This document shows, in pieces, positions 49,042 to 62,944 of a stretch of DNA of 64,000 nt. The notes beneath the pieces were generated by a model. That model searched no databases, had not been told where the DNA came from, and was given only the letters and a program-made list of their open reading frames with translations. Each line of letters opens with the position of its first letter. The first letter of the stretch is position 1. Both the position numbers and the translations under genes were made by a program. The stretch spans positions 167,001 through 231,000 of the forward strand of contig NW_027182567.1 of the NCBI RefSeq assembly GCF_040807025.1. The letters run 5' to 3'. This DNA comes from Struthio camelus (taxonomy: Eukaryota; Chordata; Aves; Struthioniformes; Struthionidae).

Positions 49042-52000
49042 ATGGCGGAGAGACCCCCCAGCCGCCCGCGGGTGGCCTGGGAGCAGGAGTACGGCTGCCC
49101 GCGCCGGGCATCCCAGGAGCAGGACAGGGTTGCCGAGGAGAGCAGCTCTGCCTCGAGGCCCTTGGAGGGGTTCGAGTCCCAGGCGTGGCGGAGAGGTGAG
49201 TGAGCGGCCCCGTGGGGCTGGGCCGGGCTGGGGTGAGGGCCGGGGAGCGCACCCTGCTCTGCACCGGGCTCCCATCTCCCCAGCACGTGGTGTCGGGGTG
49301 CCCGGGGTGGTGGCACAGCGGTGCCCGGATGCCAGGGCCCGCTCGGGGCTTGGGAGCTGGCCCCAGCGCAGCATGCGCCCAGGAGGGAGAGCGCAGATGG
49401 ACGCAGCTCCTGCTGCCTGGGACGGGCAGCGAGCGGCAGCTCCGTGGCAGGAGGAGGGATGCTGCCCATCTGGCAGCACGTTCCTCAGCCTGGTGCAGTT
49501 GAGGTTTGCCCTGCCTGGCTGGCTGCAGCAGGGCAGCCCATGTGCTGGGCACTGTGCAGCCTTGAGCAGCCTGGGGGAGACTGCGTGCCCGGGAGCAGGC
49601 CCATGGCTGGCCGGCGGGCAGAGCTCACTGCACGGCTCTCTGCTGCCTGCCCTCCATCTCTGCAGTGCTCCTGGCTCTCTTCCTTTCTCAGGTGCAAGGT
49701 TTTCCATCAGCAGCTGGTCCGAGCTGTCCAGAGAGGATGAGGAAGCCTTGGACTTCATCCAGGCCTTTGTGGGTGGCCGAGAACAGGTAAGTGCAGCCGT
49801 TTCCATGGGGGCTGTGCCTGGGTCTCCCTGCGGGTCCGCCCATGTCTGCTGGCAGGCTGCTGGGGAGGTGCTGGCTGTGCAGAGCTGCTGCCGTCCGGGG
49901 TCCCGCCCAGCACTGCAGCCCCCTGGCTGCTCTGGTCCTGCTGGCCTTTCCTGTCCCCTCTCGCGCTCACTCTGTCTCTCTTCCCCGTCTGTCAGCAAGA
50001 GGCGCAGAAGCTGAAGTTTCTAGCGTCCATCGGCACCCTCTGTGGAGGCAGCAGCGCCAAGACCTTGTCCTGGGGCCTGGAGGTGTTCTGCTGCCGACAC
50101 GAGCTGGCCGAGCATATCGAGGTGAGGGGAGAGGCAGCAGGTGTGAGGACAGGGGCAAGGCCAGCTGGGCCCTGGGTCTGCTGGTGCTGGGTGATGGCAG
50201 TTGCCGCGCTGACTGCCGGTTGTGCTGTGCAGGTGCTGCTGGAAGAGGAGCCCTTGGAGCGCCTGGGCACAGCAGTGCGCCAGCAAGCCATGCTTGCTAT
50301 CACGGCAATGAGGTAGCTAGCAGAGCCCCTGGTTTGGCCAGGACCTGTGCACAGCATGTGCCTGATGGCACCGTCCCTGGCTGGGAGGTGTGCACCATGG
50401 TGGGAGGAGGCTGGCGGTGCTGTCTGCTGCGCTTCTGCTCTCCCCTTGCTTGTCAGTAGGCTTGTCAGTAGGGCAGATGGGAGGGCAGAGGGTTGCCTGC
50501 TGCAGCTCCCCAGGGCCCCTTGGCTTGTAGTGCAGAAGGGGAGGCAGGTGGTAGAGAAGGGGGGAGGCCTAGCTGCCTGGGCTCTCCTCTGCCCCTGGGC
50601 CAGTTCATGGAGGGAGGAGGTGCCTCCCTGCAGGGCTCCCTCACGTGCTCTCTGTAGCAGCCGGGGGACTCCTGCCCCAGCGGCCCACAGCCACCTCCCC
50701 AGGGCATCCAGGCACTGCTCCCAGCACCAGTGTCCAACAGGCATCTCTCTCTCTCTCTCTCTCTCACTCTCTCTTTGCAGTGCAGTGGAGCCGGTTCTGG
50801 AGGGCAAAAAGAGCAGCCTTCTCCATGCCTGCTTCAAGAGTGTCTTCTTGCTTCCTCCAAGAGAAGACATGGAGACCGTGGACATGTCCCTCTACTCCAA
50901 GGTAGGCGCTGGGTGAGCTACAGGGAGCCCGCCAGCCCCTCTGGGCTTGCCCCTGGCTCCGCTGTGCTGAGAGGTGACTGTCAGCTCCAAGGCTGGGCAG
51001 GATCTCAGCTTTGTTTTCCCACCCTCCTGCCTTCATGCCCTTCCCGTGGGCTGGGCCATGGGCAGTGCCCAGGGGCTGGTCCGTGCACAGCAGGTCTCCT
51101 GCCCTGAGGCCTCTCGTTGGCCCGTGCAGGGCAGCGGGTGTCCTCGCTGGGCAGCAGGGGTTCAACTGAGTCTGCTGTGGGTCAGAGGCAGTGGGGAAGG
51201 AATGCCACAGCCCCCTGTCCTCCTTGCAGACCCTCGATGCCATGGACAACATGTTGGAGGTGCTGGTGCTCAAGTCGGCCACTTCCAGCCTCCTGGAGCT
51301 GCAGAAGATCTTGCAGGTGTGGCATTTGCAAAGAGTGGGCTGCATTGGGCCTGTTCCTCAGCCCAGAGGGAAGTGACACCCTCGAGTGGACATTCCCCCC
51401 CCCGAGTGCCATGTACAGGCAGCACGCTGCAGGCAGGGGGCGTTTCTCGCTTGGGTGAGCGGAGGTTCCCCACTGGGCTCTTCTGTGAGCCCAGTGTCCC
51501 CTGGCTACAGCCCAAGTCCCTTCCCACCCCAAACATCCTCCAGGCTCTTGGGAACACCTTGCCCCCATGAGCACTCCTGGGCCACCTCTGCCCCCAAAGC
51601 TCTCCTTGCACCAAAGCAGTGGGAGGAATGTCACCCTTCTTCTCTAGGCACTGCACTGATGGCAGCTGGTGCTGCTGTCCCCCCGCCTCCGCGTGCCTTG
51701 TGCTTTCCTTGCCAGATCGGAATGGGGCAGAGACCCACTGGGAGCTGCCCGTCCTGCAAGGGGAGCCGAGCCTGGAAGCTTGGTTCTTCTGCCATGCCAG
51801 GAGGCCGGAGGCCAGGCTGCCCACTGCAGACCCCTAGGGAAGGTGTGGCCTGAAAGGCCTGCCATCCTGAAGAGGGCACCCGGGGCCATGTGCATGGCCA
51901 GGAGCAGAGGCTGGGAGGGGGCTTGGGTGTGGCTGGCTGCCTGAGGGCAAGGTGGGCCTTGCAGGCTGGGGCCTGTAGGGGCAGGAAGGCCATTCCAGGC

Positions 52001-55000
52001 TTGGCTCTAGCTCCGAGGAAGCCTTGGTGCACTGTAGGACTGCAGGCAGGCGCTTAGCAGAGCTGCTTCTGCTGGAGTGGGCGTCAGCTCCCCGGGCAGA
52101 GCAGTAGCCTTTCTCCTTGCAGATGCTGCTGCCCTTCACCAAGACGGAGAGAGCAGCTGTGCGTGAGAGGGCCGTGGGGAGGATTGGGAGGCTGAGCAAG
52201 TTGCTGGCCAACTATTCCTCGCTGGAGGTAAGGAGCCAAGCACCGTGCAGCCCCCGCTTTGGCCCTTTGCAGCAGCCCAGAGCACAGTGCAGCTCAGGGG
52301 GTCCCTCGGAGGGAAGCGTGGGCACAGGTTAAGGCACTGAGCAAGGCTCTGCCCTGAAGCAAAGCTCTTTGGCCCTCTCTCCATGGGCTTTTCTCTGCAG
52401 TCCCTTTGTCGCAGGAGCCAGCTGTGCCCCCAGCCCTGTGCAGGGGAGCAGTGCGCGCGGAGCATGATGTGAGCCGCAGCCTGGCAGTGCTGCCTTTGCT
52501 GGGCTGCTGCTTTGGGAGGCAAGGCCTGCAGGGCCCTCGAGAGCTTTGGCTCCGCTGGGATCCATGCCTGGGCAGAGTCTTGGCTTCAGGGCTTTGGTGG
52601 CGACTGCCTCCCGTCAGCCCTTCTACCTGTCCCACCCGCCTTGCCCAGGTGTGGCACCCCTTTGGAGGAGTGGATGAGAGCCCTGCCTGCTATGGGAAGA
52701 TCCCCGTGCCGATGCTGGGACAGCTGGTGGGCTGTCTCATCCTTTGCTGTGCTTACGAGGACGCGGAGACCAAGGGCGGGGCCTTGGATGCTCTTCATTG
52801 CCTCTTCAGATTCGTCGTGCAGCGAAAACGTAAGAGAAGCTGTGCTGGGCTGTGTGCTTCTGCACGCGGCCACGCTGGCAAGGCCGGGGAAGGCATCGCA
52901 CTGCCTCGGCCCCTCTGCTCAGTGAGGCAAAGGAGCAGGAGGCGCGGCTGATGTAGGAGCAGGGGAGCGGGCTGTTAGTACCTGTCCTGGATACCACTGG
53001 CCTGGAAAACGCTCAGCAGCCCCTGCTCAGAGGCTACGGCTTGTGTCGGGCTTCGCACCGGAAAGCCCGTGAGGCTTTTGGTACCCTTTGAAGCAGTTGC
53101 CCTTCTCTGCCCTGGAATGGGCCCCGACCCTCCCTGGGAATCCTGCTCCCCATCCATTCCTGGCATGCCCTTTGTCTCTGCCAGGCTGGTTTCTCTCTGA
53201 CGCCATGAGTCTGCCACCTGCAGCTCTGCATGACTCCTGCTGACCGCTGTGTCTTTCTGCTGCTGTTCAGGCCGGGCGATGCTGCAGGATGATCCAGAGT
53301 ATGTGGAGCCCCAGAAGGAGAGGGAAGCCGACAATGAGCTCTGCCTTTCGTGGACGAGCAACATGAGCGTGATCATGAGGGTGAGGAGCACTTCCCTTGC
53401 TGGGACTGTTGGCCATGGGGTCCTGAGGAGACGTGGATGAGCAAAGGGATGCCTAACGAGTGGGGCTGAGGGGGCCTTGGGGTTGATGCAGAGGTGGTGG
53501 TGGAGAAGGAAGCAGCTCTGAGTGGCACCTAGAGTACTGGTTGCTGCCTGGTAGCAGCCCTGCTCTCACTGCTGTGTCTCCCGCTGTCCCTGAGCGGGGG
53601 GACTAGCCAGAGGCTTGGCTCCAAGAGTCCCAGCAGCAGCTGCAGCCTGCTGGCCACCGGCAAGCTAGGGTTGCCTGCAGAGCCAGTGCACTGTGAGCCT
53701 GCTCCCGAGCATCCTGCCTTGCCCTGGTGGCCCTCTGGCCACATGCCCCATGCTGCTGCTACCCAGCACAGCGCGTGCTCCTGGCTCTCCTGGGCCACGG
53801 TGCCAGCACTGCCCCGCACCTCTCTCCAGAGCCACATCCGCTGCTTAGCTAAGCAGCAGTAGTGCGGCACGCAGCGTGACATTTCTTCTCTCCTGGGTCC
53901 TTTCTGCCCCAGCTGTTTGTGAAAAACCTGCAGCCTTCCGAAAGGACAGACGTCATTGTCACAGCCATCGAGGGCATGAGGAACTGCAGCACCTACAATA
54001 CGGAGGTGGCTTCCCACATGCTGACCATGTTCCTGCTGGACGCTTTCTCTGTGCTGGAAGATGTAAGGAGCCTGGGGCTGGCGTGCATGGGGCTCGACCC
54101 TCTGGGGCGCTGTTTCCCCGCCGAGAGCCAGTGTTCTTGGGCAGCGGAGCCCCTTGGAAGGCAGCAAGGAGCGGTGGGAGTGGTGGAGAGGGAAGGAGAA
54201 GTGAGTGGGAGCTGGGGTATTGGCTGCTCTCTGGGAGCAGCCTCACCGTCCGCCTTGTGTCTTCCAGGTGCCACGCATCATAAGGTGCCTCTACAGGAAC
54301 GTCAAGTATGTGAGGGAGCTGTCGGCCCGGGTCACCCTAAACAAGACCCTTTGCCAGCTGGCCTGCTTGGAGCCCAGCGAGGTGACCGTGAGCCTGCTGT
54401 ACTGCTCGCCACTGTGCAACAGGTATGGGGCCCGTCAGCCTGGACGGGCTCCAGTGGCTCATTGGCCATGGGGAGAAGGGCCCAAAGAGGGCCAGAGGCA
54501 AGCAGATGGCCAGCACACGGCTGAGGGGCAGGGCCCTGTGTCTCGCCCACCGTTTCCCAGCCCTGGTGCCTCAAGCAGGCCTTGAGGAGCCAGAGCTGAG
54601 CAAGTGTCCCTGCCTTGAGCCGCAGAGCGCAGCGGCTCTGCACGCTCCCTGCCGCGCAAGGGGCTTCAGCTTGGTCATGTGCTGCCTGCCTGGGCAGGAC
54701 CCTCTTGGGGCTGCCAGGGAGGAGGGGGTGGGCAGGGGCAGGGCTGGCACACAGCTGGGGACCTCCAGGGCTGGCCCAGGCTACGGTGCTGCGGCCAAGG
54801 AAGTGCCACTGACAAGGCGCTCTGGGCCTGCAGCACTGCCGTGAGCATGTGGAAGGTGCTGATGGATAAGCCGATGCTTGCGCCGGACATGCTGCGGGAG
54901 CTGCTGAGCTTGCTGGAGGAGCGGCCACTGCGCAAGCAGTCCAGCTCCGACAGGGACAACAACTGCATCCTTCCGCTGGCCGTGAGTTAGGGGACGAGGC

Positions 55001-58000
55001 CTCCCGTGCCCCCAGGCTGGTGCCTGCCTCCCTGGGCCCCCTCCCCCTCTCCGCTGCCCGTGTGCCCCCAAGCAGGGACCTCTCCTGGGCCCATGGCTAC
55101 AACATGGCCAGCGCCAGGCCTCCGACTGTGCCAGCACACAGGGCTGCCAAGTGCTGCCTGGCCTCTCTGCACACCAACAGCCAGGCTGGCCATGCCCAGG
55201 AAATCTCCATCCGACGCTGTCCCTGCATCCGCCGACCTCGCTCAGCAGGCTGGAAAGCCAGGGTCGGGTTGGGGGCAAGGTGAGGGGCAGGAGTAGGGCT
55301 CCTGAAAAACCTGGGCAGGCAGCACGGCCTGGGACAGGGAGCCTGGCCGAGCGTGCACGCTACACGAAGCCTGCCGAGGTGATGGTCATGCTGAGGCAGG
55401 AAGGCTCACTGTGTACAACCAGGAGCTGAGGCCCAAGAGCCTGCGGGCGCTGGCCCTGGTCAGGCAGCCAGGCTGAGGCCTCCACCTGCATTTCCCATGC
55501 TCCAAGGCTGTGCTCGAGCCTCCCACCTGGAGGGCTGTGGAAGCATGCCGGGGACTGCTCGGGAGTGAGAGGTGTGACTGGGTGTTTTCTGCAGGCAACG
55601 AGGGCACTGTGTGAGATCATCCGGGAGCCCGTCTGCCCAGAGGCGGTGAAGGCGTTTTTCCCCCAGCTCTTCCTGGCGCTGCTCTTGCAGATGGTCTTCA
55701 CAGCAGAGTTCAGCCACCAGGAAGCAAATATCTTCTTGAGGGAATGCCAACGGGATGAGTCCCGTCCCACCAGCCACGTCAGGTGCTCGATCCCGCTCGC
55801 CCTGTCTCTGCACTGCACCTGGAGGCAGGGCCAGGCTGCCAGTGTGACCTGGGCTTTGCTCTGCATGCAGGTGCGCCGTGCAGGCCATGAAAAGTCTGCT
55901 GCGCTGCGCCCACTATGAGACCGTAGCCGTGGCTGTTGAGAGGAAGGGCGGCTGGGACCTATTTCTGCATGCGGACACCTCCCAGAAGGGAGTGGTGGTG
56001 CTGGCCAGGTAGAGCCCTTTCCGGCCTGCTCTGGCCCAGCACCTCTTCCCTGGCTGTGGGGTGTGCCACCCCATGTGCTTCTTGGTGGGGCAGGGGGAAC
56101 GCCACTTCTCCAAGAAAGAGGCTGCAGCCTCAGCCCTTGTGGCAAGGGCTCGCCCAGCAGAAGGGCCCTGGGAGCTGCCATGCTGCCCAGCTTGGAGAGC
56201 TGCTGGGGGAGCAGGTGGTGTTAGGAGCTGTGGGAGAGGGTCATGTGCAGGAGAACCTGGGGAGGGCCCAGGGGCACAGGAATCCAAAGCGGGCAGGAGA
56301 GGGGATGTGTGGGCAGGCCATGCCGCCTGGGCAGGAAGGCTGTTTCTCCGGTCTCCCACCAAAAGGAACGTAATGATGCCTGACGCTGACTTTCTAATGG
56401 CAAGGTGTGGTAGGGCAAGAGCAGTGCTCCATGAGCAAATGCCGCTGGCTGCAGGAGCTGCGTGCCAAGCAGAGCGATGCCAGAGGAGGTTTGCCTGCTC
56501 GGCTGAGGCCCAACACTGCCTTCTTGCCTCTGACAGAGCAATGAGGGGGGCTGCCAGTCACCTGCGTCGCTGGATCTTCCGCCAGCTGGCAAGGCTGCTG
56601 AGGAGGGAGGACCAGTTTCATCAGCTGCCCGTCATGGCTTTCTTTGTCGAGGTGGGCCTCATGGCAAGCAGTGCCTCTCTGGAGGGGCCTCTAAATGCTG
56701 TGCTCGCTTGTGCACATGCGTGTGGGGTGATGCTGGTGAATGGAGCTGGGGCAATGCATACGCTCCTGTTAGTAGCCCCGGCCTTGGCTCGTTTCTGCTG
56801 GGCGACCACTCGTAAGCACTTGTATTTCGTGCCTGCTTTGTGGCAGCTCTCTGTGTTCAATTGCTCCTCCAAGGGATGAGAACAAGAGGCTGCGGAGGGT
56901 TCAGGGGACGGGAGGAGGAGGCGAGCAGTGTGTGCAGTGTGCCGTGAGGCGCAGGGCTGGGAGCAGGGCCCAGGGGTGTCTGCACAATGCCTGCTGTGTT
57001 TGGGCTGAGCTTTGTGAGGGCCTGGTGCCCTTGCCGTGGATGGTGGGTGGGACGGAGAGCTGCACGCTGCGGGCAGTGCTGCCGGCTGTGCCAGTCTTTC
57101 AGTGCTGTGCCCATTTCAGCTGCTGGAATGCCCTGACCTTGCCGACATGGATGAGGAGGTCCTGCCACTCGTCCAGGGTTATGCGCAGAGTGAGAGCCTG
57201 GAGATGCGCAGACTGGCGTTCAGAGGCCTCGTGGCCCTGTTGAATAGACCCAAGATGGTGAGGAGGGGGGCAGGCGGGTGAAGCCATGCTGGCAGCCTGG
57301 GGCTTGACAGGAGACACTGGGTCAGAGAGTGGCTTGGACTTGGCTGGCAATCCGGAGGTGTGGTAGCTGCTCCCAAGTCTCCGCTGCCCCATTCATCTGC
57401 CCCGAGTGTCATGCCAGGCCCTTGGCCGTGCTGCACAAGGAGAAAGGCACCAGTGCCCAGCGGGAAGATCTGGGAGAGGGACAATGAGCACAGGGCCGGG
57501 CTAAGGCAGCCAGGTGCTCCTGGGCCTTGAGGCAGCAGCTTTGCTCCCTACAGAGGCCAGTGCATGCTGAGGGCCCCCTTGGAGATCTGTGCCCTGCACT
57601 GCAGCCTCTGTGCCCAAGGCCTGCGTGTGTGCAGAGCCCTGGCCCTGGCCACTGAGCCCTAATGGGAAAAGAGCAGGCAGAGCACTTTTGGGCGGGCGGT
57701 GGGGGGGGGGGGTCTGGCCTTGCTTCCCACAAAGAAAGTTGTGTGTTTCCCACAGAAAAGGAGAATGCAGAGCCTGCTCCCAGACAGCATGGAGTGGCTG
57801 CAGGATGCTTGCAGGGAAGTGCGTGTGGGAAGCCTGATGCTGCTGAGAAACATCCTCAGCTACCTGGAACAGAAGGGCTCCAACCCGATTGTTCTGCAGC
57901 TGGCCGAGAAGCTTCTGCCTCGCTTTGATGACGTAAGGCTGATGGGAGAGCCGGGGCTCTGCTGGTGTGTCCGGGGGGTCCGTATGCGTGGTCTGGGTGC

Positions 58001-60339
58001 TGTGTGCCCCTCTGCATACGTGCCTGTTGGCACGTCCCCGCACAGGCCCTGCTGTATGTCAGGAAACCTTTTGCCCTGTGGTTCTCAGCCCATGCCCTGT
58101 GCTGGCCTTGGTGTCCAGGGCTGTGGGAGTAGAGCAAACCAGCCCCCTGTCTGCTCTCGGCTGCTGCGTCTCGTGCTTGACTGCGTGCGGCGCTTGCCGT
58201 GGCCTGGGGCAGCGATGAGCAGAGAGGTAGGAGCAGGCTAGAGAGCGAGGGAGAGGCCGTGCCGCGGGGCTGTCCCTTTCTGTCCTCTTGTTGTGTGCGG
58301 GGGCCCTGATGGAGGCCTCGGGAAATCCAAGAAGCTCCCTCCAGAGGGAGCGGGAGACAGAGCCCAGGGAGGCTTGTCGTGCTGCTGCCGACAACCCTCA
58401 TTGTCCAGGCTGCCTCAGCAGAGGCTTGTCCTCAGCTCCGACCTCTGGCCGGGCTGGGGGACAGTTGTGCCCGGAGAGGACGAGGCCTTGCAACGGCAAA
58501 CGCTCTTGTCGGGCCCCGTTCCTGGAGTCGTTGCTGAGGCCTCCCCTCCTCTCCTCCCTGCCTGCAGGAAGACAGCAGAGTGCGAGAGCTCTCCATGCTC
58601 CTCTTCAAAGACCTGCTGGAGATTGTGGTGGGGAAGAACAAACGGAACCTGAAGCAGCATGCACAGAGGAGCCTGGTGCCGCTCTTCCTCCACATGAGTG
58701 ACAAGGTGCAGAGAGTGGCCCAGGTAGGGAGCAGTGTTTTGGGGAAGCAATGCTGACATGCCGTGGGTGGAGGTGAGCAGCAAGGCAAGGGCTGCTGCCA
58801 AGTGTGCCTTGGAACGCATGGCAGCATGAGGTGCAGCTTCCTGTGTGCCGAAGGACAAGGCAGAGCTGCCTCTGCCTTCAGGGAGGGCCAGACCTAGTGG
58901 CACGCTGCGTCGTGCCATTTGGGGCTGGGAAAGGCTGGGAGCCTTGCCAAGACGAGGGGGACCCAGGGTGTCCTGCCGTGGCTGCGGTGGCATCTCCTGG
59001 TCTCTGTTGCTCTGCAGGCCTCTCAGGAAGCCCTGGTGAGCGCTGCACAGTTCCTCAAGTGGGAGGAGCTCAAGCAGCTGGCCAGAAGAGCGGAGACGTG
59101 GAAGATCGGGGAGTGCGTGGTAAGGACGTGGCCAAAGCCCCCGGGGCCGCGGCGGGATGAGGCCTGCCGCCATGGCCAGTGGGCAGGGTGCACAGCTGTG
59201 CCCCTCACGCACTGCTGCAGCCCAGAGCCCTCTACTCTAAGTGCCCGCTGGGGTGCTGAAGGGGCCCCTGGCCTGGCTGGGCCTTGGCAGAAGCATGGCG
59301 GGGATCTCAGCACCCGCAGGCCCCGCTCTGCCCTCTGCTCCCTCTGAACCTGTCTACCAGCCAGCTTCTAGCTGGGAGGCGTGGACAGGAAGGAAGAGGA
59401 GGCCGGAGCTGGGAGGAGGGACAGGCCTGGCCTTCTGGGGAGGCTCGGTGCCAACCCCCTGTCCTTGTGCTGTCTGCAGCTGCTGAGGGACAGGAGCAGA
59501 GCGGAGCAACACCTGCGCCAGAGCCTGCCATACCTGGAGAACCCGGACGCATCCTTGCGGGAGGCAGCTGTGAGGTTCATTGGTGAGCCACAAGCCCAGG
59601 GCCATGCCTGCCCACCCAGACGGGCACACAGGAGGGTCTTCAGTCCCTCCCACCGTCCCTGGGTCCTGCACCGTGGGGACGGGGCTGGGGCCAGCCTTGC
59701 CCAAGGGGAGCAGGCTGCATGGCCAAGCTGGCAAGGCCAGATGGGAGCTGTGCTGCTGGGGGCTTGCTGGGGAGTATGAGGGGTGAGCGGAGGTGTTTGC
59801 CTAGGGCTCATCGGGCAGCAAGTGAAGAAGCGGAGGAAGGAGAAGGTGCAGGAGCTGTGCACTGGTGAGTGAGAGCAGCGCTGTGTCAGGCAGCCCTGGC
59901 AGGGAGGAGGGAGGAGGCTGGGAAGTGAGCTGCAGTTCACTGGCCTGCCCCAGGTGAGGAAGGCTCTGTGTCCCTATGTGGGGGAGAGCAGGGGGTATTT
60001 GGGGCGCATCTGGGGCTTGGCCGACCTGCAAGTGCCAGCTGATCCATTTGTCCTACCTGCTGCCTCCTCCGCATGGGAAGAGCTGAGTGGGGCTGGCCCT
60101 GCCTGGGGGGGGATTCCTGGGATCTCTGCAAAGGTGGGAGTCTGTTCTCAGCTCGGTGCCTTTCTCTCGCAGCCCTCCAGCCCCTGGAAAATGATGCGGA
60201 ACCTTTAGTCCGTTGCCTGGTGTCACAGACCATCATGAACCTGAGGGTGCCAAGGAGAACATCAAGATTCCACCTCGGAGCACTGTGTCCCTGGCTCCCG
60301 AGAGCGTGGGCGAGGTGGCACCCTCCCGCCAGGACGTGA
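49042..60339 (+). CDS. MROH-family HEAT-repeat protein, copy D, complete (951 aa)
   Basis: The exons are 49042-49195, 49692-49786, 49996-50121, 50233-50312, 50781-50901, 51230-51316, 52123-52227, 52649-52829, 53271-53380, 53913-54062, 54268-54422, 54834-54981, 55595-55782, 55871-56008, 56537-56651, 57120-57257, 57756-57932, 58568-58723, 59018-59119, 59480-59582, 59805-59864 and 60173-60339. The protein equals copies B and C. The one gene-internal difference I saw is C at 60026, in the last intron. The 3' flank holds the fourth copy of the retroviral composite, which runs off the window. Confidence 0.85.
50745..50764 (+). repeat. (CT)10 microsatellite at exon 6 acceptor, MROH copy D
   Basis: Same length as in copy B. 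Confidence 0.95.
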
Positions 60340-60959
60340 CTCTGTTTGAGCAGAGCTGACGCAGCTGTGCCAATGCCATGGTGCTGCACACCACGGACAC
60401 ACGCAAGTGTGCTGGAAGGTCTGGCTCATTGCTGGCATCTCCCGCAGCCCCAGGACAGCTCGACTCCTCAAGCACAGCCCCTGTTGTGCTACCGCTTCAT
60501 GGCTTTGTTGGGCTTCCCGCAAAGATACAGCCCCGTTTCCTCAGCCGGAGTGAGTGTTCTTTTTTTAGGGAGCCAAAGGCAAGGGGCAAAACTTGCTGCC
60601 TGCATGAATCTGGCTTGTCCTGGGGGGGACGGGGTGTCCACTCGTTCCAATATGCCAGGCCAGCGTAGAGCGGCCTGACACACTTTGGTTTTGCTGCAAA
60701 GCGTCAACTGCTCTGCTGGCCCACAATAGCCAAGGGAAAGGGGGAGAAAAGCTTTGGCCTCCCCTGCCCTCTCCAGTCACCCCAGGGCAAGAGCAGGCCC
60801 CTGCTGTCTTCAGGGCTTGCATCTCAGGTGGAAGGGCAGAGCTGGGGTATGACATGCAGTTCTGTTTCTATCGCCACTGCCTACCCTGCGCATGCAGGCC
60901 TCAAGGCCGAACCGTCCATGAACTCCAGAATCATTGCTGAGCATGTAACGGCCAAACCC

Positions 60960-61297
60960 ATTAAAAGCAGCTAATAAAGATACACAGCTGGCTCATGGGG
61001 CTAAAAAGTAGACTGCAGGGGACAAGATGGGATGCACCTGGGTTGGGGTTGACCTCGGAGGAGATAAGGGACTGTGGGAAACAAGGACGTGGCAACCAGT
61101 GTGGGCTGAAGGCCAAGACCAACCAGAAGGAGAGTAAAGAAGACTCAGTAAAGAAGATTGGGGGAGACCTTCCCTGGCAGGTGGGAAATAAAACTGTAAA
61201 GGGTCTAATTAGGCCAGAATTCCTTTGTTCAAGGTCCCTCCCTGGAGGCACCCAGCTCCAGCAGTTACTATGCTGCACCATCATTTAAAGAAATAAA
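60960..61297 (+). promoter_or_regulatory. LTR-borne poly(A) signals downstream of MROH copy D
   Basis: AATAAA at 60973-60978 and 61292-61297, unchanged from unit 1. Confidence 0.5.
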
Positions 61298-61625
61298 ATT
61301 TTGCTGCTAGATGTGCGTGAGGCTCTGCTTCTTGGAAACCTAGGATCAAAGTGTTTGCACAGCACTTTGGCACCCCAGATGGCAGTGTAGCCAACCACCA
61401 TTGGACCCTCTTGGCTCCAAACATCCAAATTTAGAAAAGGAAGAGGAAAAAAAGGAGAAAAAAGCCGTTACAGTCAAATCGATCCCTAGCTAGTTAGCTG
61501 TCCCTTTATGTCAGGATGATTGTCCATCTTACAATTAATGTGGGGGTTAACCCAAGGAAGGATCCTTCGATTCTAAGAAATGTGCTCTGCTACAGCTTAT
61601 ATTGGAAGATGAAAAGCCTCACTGA

Positions 61626-61985
61626 ATGGATTATTGGTATGTGTGGGATAATTGGATGTGGGACCGGCGAGATCCAAGGAGGACAAACGGCACCCTCTGT
61701 AAAACTACTCTTGCTGCAGCAGATATAGGTGTCCCAAATAACGCCCCAGGAGCTACTGCTCCGCCTTACACTCCTCCGGTGGTGCCTCCTGAAGATCTGT
61801 CTATCTGTCCCTCTCCTCCTCTTACTCAGACTTCCCCTCCTCCCGTGGCAGGACTCCATCCTATGGTTGCTAATGTTTTACCTAATGCAGCAGCATTACA
61901 ACCGAGTGCAGCGGTTGGGGGAGCTAACCCCCCTCACGTGGTACTGCATGTATTTACTGGCCAACCCTGGAGTCCGAGTGATTGA
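61626..61985 (+). pseudogene. gag remnant, matrix/proline-rich part (unit 4)
   Basis: Identical to the unit 1 remnant. Confidence 0.55.
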
Positions 61986-62350
61986 GCATTGTGGGCAAGC
62001 AAAATGCCCAGGTTGAGGGAGGATGCGGAAAGGAGCGCTCAGCTGTTTTCTAATATATATGCACTGGGTATAATCCAAACTGGCGGGATACCCAAGTACT
62101 CTTGAGAGAGTTGTTCTGACCAAACTGGCGGGATACCCAAGTACTCTTGAGAGAGTTGTTCTGACCAAACGAGCGAGATGATAAAATAGTTAATAAAGAG
62201 GCAAAGTTTGTACAACAGACTGGGGGAAACACAAATCGTTAGCCAGCAAACGATCCAAATTGGGATTACAATAACGCAGGGGACAGAGTCGCTTGCCAGA
62301 CAGGACTCCGGAACTCGGTAGAAGCTATTAGAGCATGTAGCAAACTAGGA

Positions 62351-62944
62351 GTGGATTGGACTAGAGTGCAGGAGCGTAGACAGAGCTTGGACAAAGAGGC
62401 CAGGGATTTTGGGGGACGACTAGGGCAAGCCTTGTTGAACTATGGGGGAAGGACTTTCCAGAATTGGAATGATGCACTAGCCATTAGTGTCTTTGTCCAT
62501 CAGGCCGCTCCGGATAGCCCAAAAGAGTTGAAGGAGCACATGCCAGGGTGGCAAGGAGAAACTTCACAAAGGATTTTAAGCGTGGCAGTATTGGTCTATG
62601 ACGGGAGAGAGGAGAAACAGCAAGGGAAGCAAGCAAAGGAACGGAAGAAGGAAAACCAAGAAGAGGCTAATCTCTTAGCAGCAGCTTCAGGACGGAACTT
62701 GCAAATTAGAGGAAGGGGTAGAGGAAGAGACAGAGGAGGCCGAGGAAGGCTAGGGCAATGCCAAGGGCAAGGACGAGAAGGGGACAGGAGAAGACGGGGA
62801 GACAGTGAGGGACCGGAATGTTATTTCTGTGGCAATGTAGGACGTATGCAGAGAGAATGTCCCCTTTGTCCAAGAAGGCCCCCAGGAGTAAGGAGCCCCC
62901 AGGGAAGCGGATCAGCTTGGGAGGGTGGACAGTATTCACAATGA
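62351..62944 (+). pseudogene. gag remnant, capsid C-terminus and nucleocapsid (unit 4)
   Basis: Identical to the unit 1 remnant. Confidence 0.7.

Larger units (their letters stand above)
38515..57770 (+). repeat. Tandem array unit 3 (19,256 bp)
   Basis: This unit is shifted by 38514 from unit 1. Its private substitution is A at 47626, where units 1 and 2 have G. It shares T at 46369 and G at 47803 with unit 2 against unit 1. Confidence 0.97.
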
